Assembly (NCBI GenBank): GCA_016219285.1
Contig: JACRNJ010000073.1
Location: 1 to 42,343 of the forward strand
Direction of reading: 5' to 3'
Origin: Deltaproteobacteria bacterium
Lineage (GTDB): Bacteria > Desulfobacterota > GWC2-55-46 > UBA9637
Length of the DNA stretch: 42,343 bases
Position 1 is the first letter of the stretch. Every line of letters begins with the position of its first letter. The notes under the pieces are model-generated. The model was given only the letters and a program-made list of their open reading frames with translations. It did not search any database and had not been told where the DNA came from. The position numbers and the translations under genes are program-made. Shown here piece after piece: positions 8,066 through 16,290 of the stretch.

Positions 8066-8626
8066 ATGTCAAGGATAGGTAAAAAGAATATAATTATTCC
8101 AGCAGGCGCTAAGGTTAGTCTTGATGGCGATGTTATAAAGGTTGAAGGGCCAAAGGGTAGTCTTGTCCAGCCTTTAAGTAAAGAACTTAAAACTGTTGTT
8201 TCTGGCAGTGAAATAACAATAACAAGGAATGGAGAGGATAAGAAAACAGTAATGCTTCATGGTTTGACCCGTAGTTTGGTGGCAAATATGGTTCAAGGGG
8301 TTACTGAGGGCTTTCAAAAGAGCCTTGAAATTGTTGGAGTCGGTTACAGGGCTGAGGTTCAGGGTAGTGTGCTGAATTTGAGCCTTGGTTATTCACATCA
8401 GATTAAATATGCGTTGCCCAAAGGTATTACTGCAGCAGTAGATAAACAGACTAGTATTATATTAAAAGGAGTGGATAAACAGCTTTTAGGCCATACTGCA
8501 GCTGAGATAAGGGCATTCAGACTTCCGGATCCTTACAAGGGCAAGGGTATAAAATATGCAGAAGAGGTTGTAAGAAGAAAAGCAGGTAAGGCTGGAAAGG
8601 CTGCAGGCGGAGGCAAGGCGGCTTAA
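8066..8626 (+). CDS. rplF: 50S ribosomal protein L6
   Basis: uL6 binds 23S rRNA helix 97 near the factor-binding site. The 186-aa product begins MSRIGKKNIIIPAGAKVSL, contains VKGPKGSL-like VEGPKGSLVQPL, and ends with the signature PDPYKGKGIKYAEEVVRRKAGK. The extra Gly/Ala/Lys tail (GKAAGGGKAA) is low-complexity. GGAGGAG lies seven bases upstream. Confidence 0.96.
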   Translation: MSRIGKKNIIIPAGAKVSLDGDVIKVEGPKGSLVQPLSKELKTVVSGSEITITRNGEDKKTVMLHGLTRSLVANMVQGVTEGFQKSLEIVGVGYRAEVQGSVLNLSLGYSHQIKYALPKGITAAVDKQTSIILKGVDKQLLGHTAAEIRAFRLPDPYKGKGIKYAEEVVRRKAGKAGKAAGGGKAA

Positions 8627-8641
8627 GAATAAAGAAGGGGG

Positions 8642-8710
8642 TAGATTTACGATTTTAGATTTACGATTTTATTTTTAATTCGTAATTCGCAATTCGTAAT
8701 TCGTAAATTA
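8642..8710. repeat. Heptamer element between the rplR Shine-Dalgarno and start codon
   Basis: Words GATTTAC, GATTTTA, GATTTAC, GATTTTA on the left; AATTCGT, AATTCGC, AATTCGT, AATTCGT, AAATTAT on the right. AAGGGGG (8635-8641) is upstream of the element and the ATG is at 8715. The outer stem ATTTACGA (8645-8652) with TCGTAAAT (8701-8708), plus one G.U pair, would leave about 2 + 5 = 7 nt between Shine-Dalgarno and start. Confidence 0.8.
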
Positions 8711-8714
8711 TTGT

Positions 8715-9080
8715 ATGAATATAGAAAAGAAAAAAGAGAGCCACTTAAAAAGAAAACGGAGGATTAGGAGAAAAATCAAAGGCGCTTCCGAAAGACCAAG
8801 ATTGAATGTATATAGGAGCAACAACCATATCTACGCCCAGATAATAGAAGATGTTACCGGCAAGACGCTTGTGGCAGTTTCTACCATAAGTAAAGACATT
8901 AAAAATAAAATTAAAGATATTAAAAAAACAGAGGCAGCCAAAAAGATAGGGGAATTTATAGCAAAAGAGGCGATTTCTCAAGGCATAGATAAAGTGGTTT
9001 TTGATAGGGGAGGATTTCTCTATCACGGAAGAATTAAAGCTGTAGCAGATGGCGCAAGAGAGGCAGGACTTAAATTTTAG
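8715..9080 (+). CDS. rplR: 50S ribosomal protein L18
   Basis: uL18 binds 5S rRNA with L5. The 121-aa product contains the family core [21 protein letters not shown] and the end [25 protein letters not shown]. No Shine-Dalgarno sequence lies directly before the ATG (AATTATTGTATG); the only candidate, AAGGGGG, is 73 nt upstream across a hairpin-forming element. The TAG stop runs straight into the next element. Confidence 0.95.
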   Translation: MNIEKKKESHLKRKRRIRRKIKGASERPRLNVYRSNNHIYAQIIEDVTGKTLVAVSTISKDIKNKIKDIKKTEAAKKIGEFIAKEAISQGIDKVVFDRGGFLYHGRIKAVADGAREAGLKF

Positions 9081-9151
9081 ATTTACGATTGTCGATTTCC
9101 GGTTTTTGAATTTTAGCGGTTAAATCGTAAATCTAAAATCGTAAATCAAAA
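9079..9151. repeat. Heptamer inverted-repeat element upstream of rpsE
   Basis: Left words GATTTAC, GATTGTC, GATTTCC, GGTTTTT; core GAATTTTAGCGGTT; right words AAATCGT, AAATCTA, AAATCGT, AAATCAA. It begins in the stop codon of rplR. AGGGAGG of rpsE follows at 9161. Confidence 0.8.
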
Positions 9152-9171
9152 TTTAAGAAAAGGGAGGCAGT

Positions 9172-9681
9172 TTGGCAATGATAGATTCAAAAGGATTGGA
9201 ATTAAAGGATAAGGTTGTTTATCTCAATAGGGTAGCTAAGGTTGTTAAGGGTGGCAAAAGATTTAGCTTTAATGCCATAGTGGTTGTGGGAGATAATAAT
9301 GGCCATATTGGGGTAGGTTTGGGGAAGTCAAATGAGGTTCCTGAATCAATAAGAAAGGCAATAGAACAGGCTAAAAAAAATCTGGTGAAATTTCCTCTTG
9401 CAGCGCGTACTATTCCTCATGAAATTATCGGTCATTACAGCTCAGGAAGGGTGATATTAAAACCAGCGTCTCCTGGAACAGGGATTATAGCAGGTGGAGC
9501 AGTGAGGATGGTTTTAGAGGTATCAGGTATCCAGGATGTATTAACAAAATCTCTCGGTTCAACTAATCCGCACAATATGGTAAAGGCTACAATGAATGCC
9601 CTTATGCAGCTTAAGAGCCCTGAATCTGTATCTAAGGCAAGATGCGTAGGGTTATCATTACAGAACAGCATAAAAGGTTGA
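9172..9681 (+). CDS. rpsE: 30S ribosomal protein S5
   Basis: uS5 shapes the decoding centre and the mRNA entry site. The product of about 169 aa has [34 protein letters not shown], the glycine-rich [15 protein letters not shown] and the end segment SPESVSKAR. Both TTG 9172 and ATG 9178 follow AGGGAGG (9161-9167); spacing is 4 or 10 nt, so the start is uncertain by two codons. The gene normally following, rpmD (L30), is absent. Confidence 0.95.
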   Translation: MAMIDSKGLELKDKVVYLNRVAKVVKGGKRFSFNAIVVVGDNNGHIGVGLGKSNEVPESIRKAIEQAKKNLVKFPLAARTIPHEIIGHYSSGRVILKPASPGTGIIAGGAVRMVLEVSGIQDVLTKSLGSTNPHNMVKATMNALMQLKSPESVSKARCVGLSLQNSIKG

Positions 9682-9724
9682 ATGATAATATTGCAATTCA
9701 TGGTTTTAGCCTTAAAAAAAACGT

Positions 9725-9743
9725 CAAACCTGAAGGGTTTGAG
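9725..9743 (+). promoter_or_regulatory. Small hairpin in the rpsE-rplO gap where rpmD is missing
   Basis: CAAACCTGAAGGGTTTG forms a short stem with a tetraloop-like turn. It lies 20-40 nt upstream of the rplO ATG. It lacks a T-run, so it is not a convincing terminator. No L30-like reading frame exists in the 82-nt gap. Confidence 0.4.
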
Positions 9744-9763
9744 TTACTACAAAGGGAATAATA

Positions 9764-10201
9764 ATGCTAAACAGACTTAAGGCTCCAAAAGGGGCAGTAA
9801 AGAAAAAGACAAGGGTTGGCAGAGGAGAAGGCTCTGGTCTGGGTAAGACATCAGGAAAGGGACATAAGGGCCAAAAGGCAAGGACAGGCGGGAGCACAAA
9901 ACTTGGATATGAAGGCGGTCAGACGCCTCTTCACAGAAGGCTTCCAAAGAGAGGATTTACCAGTAAATTTAAGAAAATATATAATGTTGTCAATGTGGAA
10001 AAGCTATCTGTTTTTAATAAAGGAGATGTAATTGACAGAGAGCGGCTTATTAGAGAAGGTATTGTAAAGAATGTAAAAGGCGGTGTCAAAATATTAGGCG
10101 ACGGCGCAATAACAATTTCCTTGACGGTGAAGGCCGATAAGTTTACTGCTGCAGCCATAAAGAAGATAGAGGCAGCCGGTGGAAAGGCAGAGGTAGTATA
10201 A
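9764..10201 (+). CDS. rplO: 50S ribosomal protein L15
   Basis: uL15 is a late-assembly 50S protein. The 145-aa product starts MLNRLKAPKGAVKKKTRVGR and has the Gly/Lys-rich GRGEGSGLGKTSGKGHKGQK region, then GGQTPLHRRLPKRGF. Length is normal. AAAGGGAA lies upstream of the ATG. The stop abuts the TTG of secY. Confidence 0.95.
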   Translation: MLNRLKAPKGAVKKKTRVGRGEGSGLGKTSGKGHKGQKARTGGSTKLGYEGGQTPLHRRLPKRGFTSKFKKIYNVVNVEKLSVFNKGDVIDRERLIREGIVKNVKGGVKILGDGAITISLTVKADKFTAAAIKKIEAAGGKAEVV

Positions 10202-11512
10202 TTGGCAGGCGGCATTCAAAATATAGGTAGAATCCCAGAACTTAACCGCCGTATACTGTTTACTATTCTTCTTCTGGTTGTATACAGGATTGGTGTATTT
10301 ATTCCTACGCCAGGAATAGATGCCCAGGCTCTGGCTGGTTTTTTCAATCAGGCAAAGGGAACACTTCTGGATTTTATTGTGATGTTTACAGGCGGGGCGC
10401 TGGAGAGGTTTTCGGTTTTTGCCCTTGGTATAATGCCGTATATAAGCGCCTCCATTATTATACAGCTTCTTACAGTTGTTGTACCACATCTGGAAAAACT
10501 CTCAAAAGAGGGTGAATCAGGCCGAAAACAGATAACCCAGTATACCAGATACGGAACAGTCGCTCTGAGTTTAATACAGGGGCTTGGTATAAGCATAGGT
10601 CTTGAAAGCATGAAAGGCCCTGCTGGCGAATTAGTTGTTCAAATGCCTGGCTGGGGCTTCAGGATTGTGACTATCATAACACTGACAGCAGGGACCGCTT
10701 TTATAATGTGGCTTGGCGAGCAGATAACCGAGAGAGGGATAGGCAACGGCATATCGTTAATCATATTTGCCGGCATTGTAGCGCAATTTCCTACAGCTGT
10801 TGGCAACACCTTCAGTCTTGTAAAGACAGGTGAGATGAATTTTTTATTTGTTCTGTTATTGGTTGTTATGATGGTCGGTGTTATTGCCTTTATAATTTTT
10901 GTGGAGTTGGGACAAAGGAGAATCCAGATACAATATCCAAAGAGAATGGTTGGGAGAAAGATGTATGGCGGGCAGAGCAGTCATATCCCATTGAAGGTAA
11001 ATTCGGCAGGTGTTATACCGCCTATATTCGCTTCTTCTTTAATTATATTTCCGGCTACTGCTATTAATTTTATAGACCTACCGTGGCTTAAAAGTATTGC
11101 AAATGGTCTTAACCCCACAGGGGGTATTTATAATGCCCTTTATGCCGGGCTGATAATATTTTTTACATATTTTTATACTGCAATCCAGTTTAATCCTAAT
11201 GATGTGGCTGAAAATCTGAAAAAATACGGCGGTTTTGTTCCTGGTATAAGGCCAGGGGCTAATACAGCCGAGCATATAGATAAAATTCTTACAAGACTGA
11301 CGCTCTGGGGAGCAATTTATCTTGCGGTTGTATGCGTCCTTCCGTCATTTTTAATAGGCTGGTGGAATGTTCCATTCTATTTTGGAGGTACTTCTCTCTT
11401 GATAGTTGTGGGTGTTGCACTGGATACCGCTCAGCAAATAGAATCACATGTGTTGGCTAGATCGTACGACGGCCTTCTCAAAACAGGCAGACTCAAAGGC
11501 AGGAGAGGGTAG
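10202..11512 (+). CDS. secY: Preprotein translocase subunit SecY
   Basis: SecY is the channel of the Sec translocon in the inner membrane. The 436-aa product shows about ten hydrophobic helices and the family signatures LNRRILFTILLLVVYRIGVF, IPTPGID, GIMPYISASIIIQLL and the cytosolic loop GQRRIQIQYPKRMVGRKMYG. The start is TTG at 10202, the base after the rplO stop; AGAGG inside rplO is the probable binding site. The C-terminus ends near ARSYDGLLKTGRLKGRRG, as usual. Coupled to adk. Confidence 0.96.
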   Translation: MAGGIQNIGRIPELNRRILFTILLLVVYRIGVFIPTPGIDAQALAGFFNQAKGTLLDFIVMFTGGALERFSVFALGIMPYISASIIIQLLTVVVPHLEKLSKEGESGRKQITQYTRYGTVALSLIQGLGISIGLESMKGPAGELVVQMPGWGFRIVTIITLTAGTAFIMWLGEQITERGIGNGISLIIFAGIVAQFPTAVGNTFSLVKTGEMNFLFVLLLVVMMVGVIAFIIFVELGQRRIQIQYPKRMVGRKMYGGQSSHIPLKVNSAGVIPPIFASSLIIFPATAINFIDLPWLKSIANGLNPTGGIYNALYAGLIIFFTYFYTAIQFNPNDVAENLKKYGGFVPGIRPGANTAEHIDKILTRLTLWGAIYLAVVCVLPSFLIGWWNVPFYFGGTSLLIVVGVALDTAQQIESHVLARSYDGLLKTGRLKGRRG

Positions 11513-12163
11513 ATGTTAAATCTTATCCTCCTCGGACCGCCTGGGGCTGGAAAGGGGAGCCAAGCCAAAAGCCTTGCAGCCAGATACGGTATTTCGCAGA
11601 TTTCTACAGGCGATATACTGCGGGTTGCTGTAAGGGATAAGACGCCACTTGGCATAAAGGTCAGATCATTTATGGATAAAGGGGCATTGGTGCCTGATAA
11701 TCTTGTGGTGGAGATAGTTGCAGAAAGACTTACAATGGACGACTGTAAGACAGGTTTCATACTCGATGGCTTTCCGAGGAACATCACACAGGCAGAGGTT
11801 GTTGAAAAGATGCTGGGAGGGTTGGGGGAAAAAATAGACAAGGTAATAAACATAGAGGTTTCGCATAAGGAGATTGTAAAGAGACTTAGCGGCAGGAGGG
11901 TGTGCAGAAATTGCGGAGAGGGCTATCATATTATTTTTAATCCTTCTATTGAAGATAAAATATGCGATAAATGCAAGGGTGAGATATATCAGAGAGATGA
12001 TGATAAAGAAGATACAATTGAGGATAGATTGAAGGTTTATGAAGGACAGACCTCGCCGCTTACAGATTTTTATAAGAAAAAAGGGCTTCTTGTTGCAATA
12101 GGTGGTGTTGGAGGATTTAAGGAGATAACAGAGAAGATAGTAAATGCCATTGAATCCCGTTAG
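11513..12163 (+). CDS. adk: Adenylate kinase, long zinc-lid form
   Basis: Converts AMP + ATP to 2 ADP in the cytoplasm. The 216-aa protein has the P-loop GPPGAGKGSQ (residues 8-17), DGFPRN and a LID domain with Cys131, Cys134, Cys151, Cys154 (CRNC...CDKC), the zinc-binding lid of Gram-positive and some proteobacterial enzymes. It starts at the base after the secY stop; AGGAGAGGG upstream is a good binding site. The last codons (..IESR, stop) fall in the left arm of a 12-bp perfect inverted repeat that ends at the map start codon. Confidence 0.95.
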   Translation: MLNLILLGPPGAGKGSQAKSLAARYGISQISTGDILRVAVRDKTPLGIKVRSFMDKGALVPDNLVVEIVAERLTMDDCKTGFILDGFPRNITQAEVVEKMLGGLGEKIDKVINIEVSHKEIVKRLSGRRVCRNCGEGYHIIFNPSIEDKICDKCKGEIYQRDDDKEDTIEDRLKVYEGQTSPLTDFYKKKGLLVAIGGVGGFKEITEKIVNAIESR

Positions 12164-12232
12164 AAAATGTTTTAATCTACGCATGTGCGAATGTGTCTAT
12201 TAATAGTTTTCCGGCTGGGGTTTTCTAACGGG
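12156..12232. repeat. Inverted-repeat element bridging adk stop and map start
   Basis: CCCGTTAGAAAA (12156-12167) and TTTTCTAACGGG (12221-12232) are a perfect 12-bp inverted repeat. The left arm contains the adk TAG stop, and the right arm directly abuts the map ATG. Inside is a second small palindrome CGCATGTGCG. It has no heptamer periodicity, so it looks like a different family. The strong hairpin at the map start could limit map translation. Confidence 0.75.
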
Positions 12233-12994
12233 ATGAAAGAAAGTAAAACAATAGTCCTCAAGTCTCCTGATGAGATAGCAAAGATGAGGAAGAGCAACCT
12301 GGTTGTTGCTGAAATTATTGCTGTTATAAAAGGCGCTGCAAGGCCTGGGGTTGCAACTATAGAGCTTGAAGAATTGTGCGAGGCAGAGCTAAAGAAAAGA
12401 AAAGTCAGGTCAGCTTTCAAAGGTTACAGAGGTTATCCGTATTGCATATGTGTTTCAGTGAATGAAGAGGTTGTTCATGGCATGCCTTCAAATAGGGTTC
12501 TAATAGAAGGTGATATACTGAGCATAGATATAGGTGTTGAGTGTGATGGTTATTATGGCGATGCTGCTATAACGATACCACTAGGTAAGATATCAGAAGA
12601 GGCCAGTAGATTAATAGATGTTACTGAGACAGCATTATCAAGGGCGATAGAAAAGGTTTACGTTGGCAACAGGCTTTTTGATATATCTTATGCTGTTCAA
12701 AGTTATGTAGAAGAGAATGGTTTTTCAGTAGTACGGGCATTTGTTGGGCATGGGATAGGCAGGGAACTGCATGAAGCTCCGCAGGTTCCAAACTTTGGAG
12801 TCCCTGGAAGAGGGGCAAGGCTGAAGGCAGGAATGGTTTTTGCAATAGAGCCTATGATAAATGCCGGTGGAAGCGATATAGTTATTCTGGATGACGGTTG
12901 GACAGCTGTTACAAAGGATGGCAGTATTTCAGCGCATTTTGAACATACGGTGGCTGTAACTGAAAATGGTCCGTACATTTTGAGTAAATTATGA
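12233..12994 (+). CDS. map: Methionine aminopeptidase type I
   Basis: Removes the N-terminal methionine from nascent proteins; a dinuclear metal enzyme. With ATG at 12233 the product is 253 aa ([20 protein letters not shown]), normal for type I; the track's 16-codon extension comes from the inverted repeat. Metal-ligand motifs are present: [25 protein letters not shown] and FEHTVAVTE. The ribosome-binding site is poor (GGCTGGGG about 13-18 nt upstream) and the ATG abuts a hairpin arm. The adk-map-infA-rpmJ order is common in deltaproteobacteria and Firmicutes. Confidence 0.95.
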   Translation: MKESKTIVLKSPDEIAKMRKSNLVVAEIIAVIKGAARPGVATIELEELCEAELKKRKVRSAFKGYRGYPYCICVSVNEEVVHGMPSNRVLIEGDILSIDIGVECDGYYGDAAITIPLGKISEEASRLIDVTETALSRAIEKVYVGNRLFDISYAVQSYVEENGFSVVRAFVGHGIGRELHEAPQVPNFGVPGRGARLKAGMVFAIEPMINAGGSDIVILDDGWTAVTKDGSISAHFEHTVAVTENGPYILSKL

Positions 12995-13001
12995 GGAATG
13001 T

Positions 13002-13220
13002 ATGTCTAAGGAAGAGGCGATACAAGTAGAAGGCACTGTAATTGAAACCCTGCCAAATGCTATGTTTAGGGTAGAACTTGAAAATAAGCATGTAGTGCTG
13101 GCGCATGTTTCCGGAAAAATGAGGATGCATTTTATAAAAATTTTGCCGGGAGATAAGGTTACTGTTGAGCTTTCGCCATACGACCTTACGAGGGGCAGGA
13201 TAATATATAGAGTAAAGTAA
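13002..13220 (+). CDS. infA: Translation initiation factor IF-1
   Basis: IF-1 occupies the A site during initiation. The 72-aa product is the standard length with OB-fold signatures [39 protein letters not shown] and the end [21 protein letters not shown] just before the ATG, within the end of map, serves as the binding site. Spacing from map is only seven bases. Confidence 0.96.
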   Translation: MSKEEAIQVEGTVIETLPNAMFRVELENKHVVLAHVSGKMRMHFIKILPGDKVTVELSPYDLTRGRIIYRVK

Positions 13221-13221
13221 A

Positions 13222-13260
13222 TAACAGTAAGCAGCGAGCAGTAGGCAATAAACAGTAAAA
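13222..13260. repeat. Heptamer words upstream of rpmJ (single arm)
   Basis: AACAGTA, AGCAGCG, AGCAGTA, GGCAATA, AACAGTA: five words with period 7, starting just after the infA stop. No clear reverse-complement arm is visible before the rpmJ binding site. Confidence 0.6.
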
Positions 13261-13287
13261 AATCAAAAGCTATAGAGGAATATAAAA

Positions 13288-13401
13288 ATGAAAGTTAGAA
13301 GTTCTGTTAAAAAGATATGCGATAAGTGCAAAGTGGTAGTGCGCAAAAGAGTTGTTAGGGTTGTATGCAATAATCCAAAGCATAAGCAAAGACAGGGATA
13401 A
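13288..13401 (+). CDS. rpmJ: 50S ribosomal protein L36, zinc form
   Basis: This 37-aa gene is too short for the ORF track. It reads [20 protein letters not shown] and ends [10 protein letters not shown]. Cys11, Cys14, Cys27 and His32 are the zinc ligands of the C+ form of bL36. GAGG at 13275-13278 lies ten bases before the ATG. Its position between infA and rpsM is conserved in many bacteria. Confidence 0.95.
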   Translation: MKVRSSVKKICDKCKVVVRKRVVRVVCNNPKHKQRQG

Positions 13402-13403
13402 TT

Positions 13404-13475
13404 TCGATTTGCGATTTCCGAATGTCGAATTTAATGCGTAATTCGAAAATCGTCAATCGTAAATCGACATTTGTA
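13404..13475. repeat. Heptamer inverted-repeat element upstream of rpsM
   Basis: Left words GATTTGC, GATTTCC, GAATGTC, GAATTTA; right words AATTCGA, AAATCGT, CAATCGT, AAATCGA, CATTTGT. The rpsM Shine-Dalgarno sequence GGGAGG follows. Confidence 0.8.
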
Positions 13476-13488
13476 AAGGGAGGTAAAA

Positions 13489-13863
13489 TTGGCCAGAATA
13501 GCAGGGGTAGACTTACCTAAAAATAAAAGAATAGAAATAGCTCTCACCTATTTATACGGAGTGGGTAAAACTGCTTCCAAGAAGATTCTTGAAGATGCAG
13601 AGGTAAACCCTAATACCAGAACACAGAATCTTACAGAGGGACAGATTGCCAATATAAGAAAGATATTGGACAGAGATTTTAAGGTGGAGGGCGACCTTAG
13701 AAAAGAGGTTGCTATGAATATCAAGAGGCTTATGGATGTTGGTTCTTACAAGGGACTCAGGCATAGGAGAGGGTTGCCGGTCAGGGGACAAAGGACACAT
13801 ACCAATGCCAGGACACGAAAGGGACCGCGTAAGGCCAGTATAGCAATAAGAAAGGCGGAATAA
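13489..13863 (+). CDS. rpsM: 30S ribosomal protein S13
   Basis: uS13 is a head protein contacting P-site tRNA and the 50S (bridge B1). The 124-aa product begins [21 protein letters not shown] at TTG 13489, seven bases after GGGAGG. The signature [22 protein letters not shown] and the basic tail are normal. Confidence 0.96.
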   Translation: MARIAGVDLPKNKRIEIALTYLYGVGKTASKKILEDAEVNPNTRTQNLTEGQIANIRKILDRDFKVEGDLRKEVAMNIKRLMDVGSYKGLRHRRGLPVRGQRTHTNARTRKGPRKASIAIRKAE

Positions 13864-13870
13864 AAAATAA

Positions 13871-13974
13871 ATTTACGATTTACGATTTACGAATTGAAAA
13901 ATAGAAAATTTTTTCCATTTTTTCATTTTCTGCTTTCTTTTGAAATCGTAAATCTAAAATCGTAATTCGTAAAT
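13871..13974. repeat. Heptamer element with long core, upstream of rpsK (inverted copy of 16734-16833)
   Basis: Left words ATTTACG (three times) and AATTGAA; core TTTTTTCCATTTTTTCATTT and following bases; right words AAATCGT, AAATCTA, AAATCGT, AATTCGT. The reverse complement of the whole segment aligns almost base for base with the element upstream of tRNA-Gly, including the non-repetitive core. TGGGGGTG before rpsK follows. Confidence 0.85.
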
Positions 13975-13983
13975 GGGGGTGTC

Positions 13984-14358
13984 ATGGCAAAGATTAAAAA
14001 AGAAAAAAAAGTAGCATCAAAGGGTATTGCCAGCATACAGTCTACTTTTAATAATACCATAATTACTATAACAGATAATAGCGGCAACGTGATTGCGTGG
14101 AGCAGCGCAGGGAGCCATGGTTTTAAAGGTTCCAGAAAAGGGACTCCGTTTGCTGCTCAAGTTGCCGCTGAAGCTGCCGCAAAAAAGGCTATGGAGTATG
14201 GTGTAAGAAACGTTGATGTCTATATAAATGGACCTGGAGCAGGCAGAGAGGCTGCGCTCAGGTCGGTTCAGGCCGCTGGACTTAACATAAGCCTTATAAA
14301 AGATGTGACCCCTATTCCGCATAATGGATGCAGGCCGCCTAAGAGAAGAAGGGTTTAA
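13984..14358 (+). CDS. rpsK: 30S ribosomal protein S11
   Basis: uS11 lies on the 30S platform by the E site. The 124-aa product has [37 protein letters not shown] and the end [18 protein letters not shown], all diagnostic. The ATG at 13984 is preceded by GGGGG. Length is normal. Confidence 0.96.
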   Translation: MAKIKKEKKVASKGIASIQSTFNNTIITITDNSGNVIAWSSAGSHGFKGSRKGTPFAAQVAAEAAAKKAMEYGVRNVDVYINGPGAGREAALRSVQAAGLNISLIKDVTPIPHNGCRPPKRRRV

Positions 14359-14361
14359 ATA

Positions 14362-14454
14362 ATAATTGTAAATTGAAAATTGCAAAATGCAGAATGCAAA
14401 ATTAAGGATATTTTTCAATTTAAAATTTGCACTTTGCATTTTGCAATGAAGCGA
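14362..14454. repeat. Heptamer inverted-repeat element upstream of rpsD
   Basis: Left words GAAAATT, GCAAAAT, GCAGAAT, GCAAAAT; core; right words AATTTAA, AATTTGC, ACTTTGC, ATTTTGC, AATGAAG. It is the same word family as the rpsJ and rplQ elements. It continues into GCGAAGCGAC, the recurrent block. Confidence 0.8.
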
Positions 14455-14473
14455 AGCGACAAGGGAGGAAGCT

Positions 14474-15100
14474 TTGGGAAGATATATTGAATCTGTATGT
14501 AAGATGTGTAGAAGAGAAGGGATGAAGCTCTTTTTCAAGGGTGACAGGTGTTATACCGATAAATGCGCCTTTGAGCGAAGAAGTTATGCTCCTGGCCAGC
14601 ATGGCCAGGGACGAGGAAAGGCTACCGCATATGCCCAGCAGCTTAGAGAAAAACAACGGCTTAAAAGAGTCTATGGTTTAATGGAGAGGCAATTCCATGG
14701 TTACTTTAAAAAAGCGGAGAGGCTGCGCGGTATTACAGGCGAAAACCTCCTTTCCCTTTTGGAAAGGAGACTAGACAATGTTGTTTATCGGCTTGGATTT
14801 GCCGACTCGAGAAGCGATGCCAGGCAACTTATTATGCACAGCCATCTTTTGGTAAATGGTAAAAAGGTGAATATTCCTGCATATCTTGTTAAACCAGGAG
14901 AGATGATAGAAATTAAAGAAAAGAGCAGGGGCAAGGCAAGATTTAATGAGGCGTTGGAAACTGTAGAAAGACGCGGCGTTCCTCAATGGTTGGAGCTCGA
15001 TAAGGCACGCTACAAAGGGGTTATTAAATCGCTGCCTAAACGTGAAGATATAACCATGCCTGTTCAAGAACAATTCATAGTTGAACTGTATTCTAGATAA
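14474..15100 (+). CDS. rpsD: 30S ribosomal protein S4, zinc form
   Basis: uS4 nucleates 30S assembly and guards decoding fidelity. The 208-aa product starts at TTG 14474 after GGGAGG and reads [20 protein letters not shown]. Cys9, Cys12, Cys26 and Cys31 form the zinc knuckle of the C+ form. The SYAPGQHGQ motif and the S4 RNA-binding domain ([20 protein letters not shown]) are clear. Confidence 0.96.
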   Translation: MGRYIESVCKMCRREGMKLFFKGDRCYTDKCAFERRSYAPGQHGQGRGKATAYAQQLREKQRLKRVYGLMERQFHGYFKKAERLRGITGENLLSLLERRLDNVVYRLGFADSRSDARQLIMHSHLLVNGKKVNIPAYLVKPGEMIEIKEKSRGKARFNEALETVERRGVPQWLELDKARYKGVIKSLPKREDITMPVQEQFIVELYSR

Positions 15101-15105
15101 AATTA

Positions 15106-15133
15106 TTTCAAATTTCAAAACTGAAATTTGAAA
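15106..15133. repeat. Short palindrome upstream of rpoA
   Basis: TTTCAAATTTCA (15106-15117) and TGAAATTTGAAA (15122-15133) form a perfect 12-bp inverted repeat with a four-base loop, running directly into the GGGGG of rpoA. Its word, CAAATTT, resembles the heptamer families, but each arm is only 12 nt. Confidence 0.7.
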
Positions 15134-15142
15134 GGGGGATAT

Positions 15143-16168
15143 ATGCAAAAAAATTGGCGGGATCTGATTAAACCTAAAACATTAGAGGTTGATAAGGATA
15201 CCTTGACCAACACTTACGGCAAATTTACAGCTGAACCTCTGGAGAGAGGATTTGGCATCACTATAGGCAATTCACTGAGGAGAATACTGCTTTCTTCTTT
15301 ACAAGGCGCCGCCATTGTTTCTGCTAAATTTACCGGCGCCCTACACGAGTTTTCTTCTATCCCTGGAGTGAAAGAGGATGTGTCGGATATTATATTGAAT
15401 CTGAAACAGGTAAAAATCAGGCTGCATGGTTATGGTCATAAAACTATCAGGATAAAGGCAAAAGGCGAGGCGGATGTGAAGGCAGGGGATATAATCTGTG
15501 ATTCAACAGTTGAGATTTTAAATCCAGAGTTGCATATTGCCACACTTGACAAGGATGCTAAGCTGGACGCAGAGTTGCTTGTAAAGACAGGGAAAGGTTA
15601 TGTCCAGGCTGCAAGAAATAAGGAAGAGAATCAGCCCATAGGCACTATATCTATTGATGCTATATTTACTCCTGTCATACGGGTGAATTACAATGTGGGT
15701 TATGCAAGGGTAGGGCAGAGGACTGATTACGACAAGCTTACCATGGAAGTTTGGACTACAGGAGCTGTAAGCTCTCAGGATGCAGTTGGTTTTGCAGCTA
15801 AAATACTTAAAGACCAACTGAGTATTTTTATACCATTTGTGGAGGCAGAAGAAAGGTTTGAGGCTGAAGAAGAGGCGGAGGAGAAACAGTCTGTTTTAAA
15901 TGAAAATCTTTTCAGATTAGTGGATGAGGTGGAGCTTTCTGTCCGTTCAGCCAACTGCCTTAAGAACGCCGATATAAAATATATAGGGGAGTTGGTACAG
16001 AAGACGGAGCAGGAAATGTTAAAGACAAAGAATTTTGGCAGAAAATCCTTAAACGAAATAAAAGATATGATTATCAGTATGGGTCTTAATTTCAGCATGA
16101 AGTTGGATAACTTTCCATCCCGAGAGGAATTGGATAGGATGTCATTAGAGAAAAAAGAAACAGTATAA
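15143..16168 (+). CDS. rpoA: RNA polymerase alpha subunit
   Basis: Alpha dimerises to nucleate RNA polymerase assembly; its C-terminal domain binds UP elements and activators. The ATG at 15143 after AAAGGGGG gives 341 aa; the track start five codons earlier has no site. The N-terminal domain shows [21 protein letters not shown] and [14 protein letters not shown]. An acidic linker ([10 protein letters not shown], around residue 245) leads to the helix-hairpin-helix domain [19 protein letters not shown] and [12 protein letters not shown]. The end of the alpha operon continues to rplQ. Confidence 0.96.
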   Translation: MQKNWRDLIKPKTLEVDKDTLTNTYGKFTAEPLERGFGITIGNSLRRILLSSLQGAAIVSAKFTGALHEFSSIPGVKEDVSDIILNLKQVKIRLHGYGHKTIRIKAKGEADVKAGDIICDSTVEILNPELHIATLDKDAKLDAELLVKTGKGYVQAARNKEENQPIGTISIDAIFTPVIRVNYNVGYARVGQRTDYDKLTMEVWTTGAVSSQDAVGFAAKILKDQLSIFIPFVEAEERFEAEEEAEEKQSVLNENLFRLVDEVELSVRSANCLKNADIKYIGELVQKTEQEMLKTKNFGRKSLNEIKDMIISMGLNFSMKLDNFPSREELDRMSLEKKETV

Positions 16169-16182
16169 GCCCTGATGGTGAC

Positions 16183-16281
16183 GGGCAATTGCAAAATGAA
16201 AAATGCAGATTGCAAAATGCAAAATTAAGAATGTTTAAGTTTACAATTTAAAATTTACAATCTTCAATTTGCAATGGAGAG
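16183..16281. repeat. Heptamer inverted-repeat element upstream of rplQ
   Basis: Left words GCAAAAT, GAAAAAT, GCAGATT, GCAAAAT, GCAAAAT; core; right words AATTTAA, AATTTAC, AATCTTC, AATTTGC, AATGGAG. The same words occur upstream of rpsJ. The rplQ Shine-Dalgarno sequence lies in the last word. Confidence 0.82.
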
Positions 16282-16290
16282 GAGCGACTT

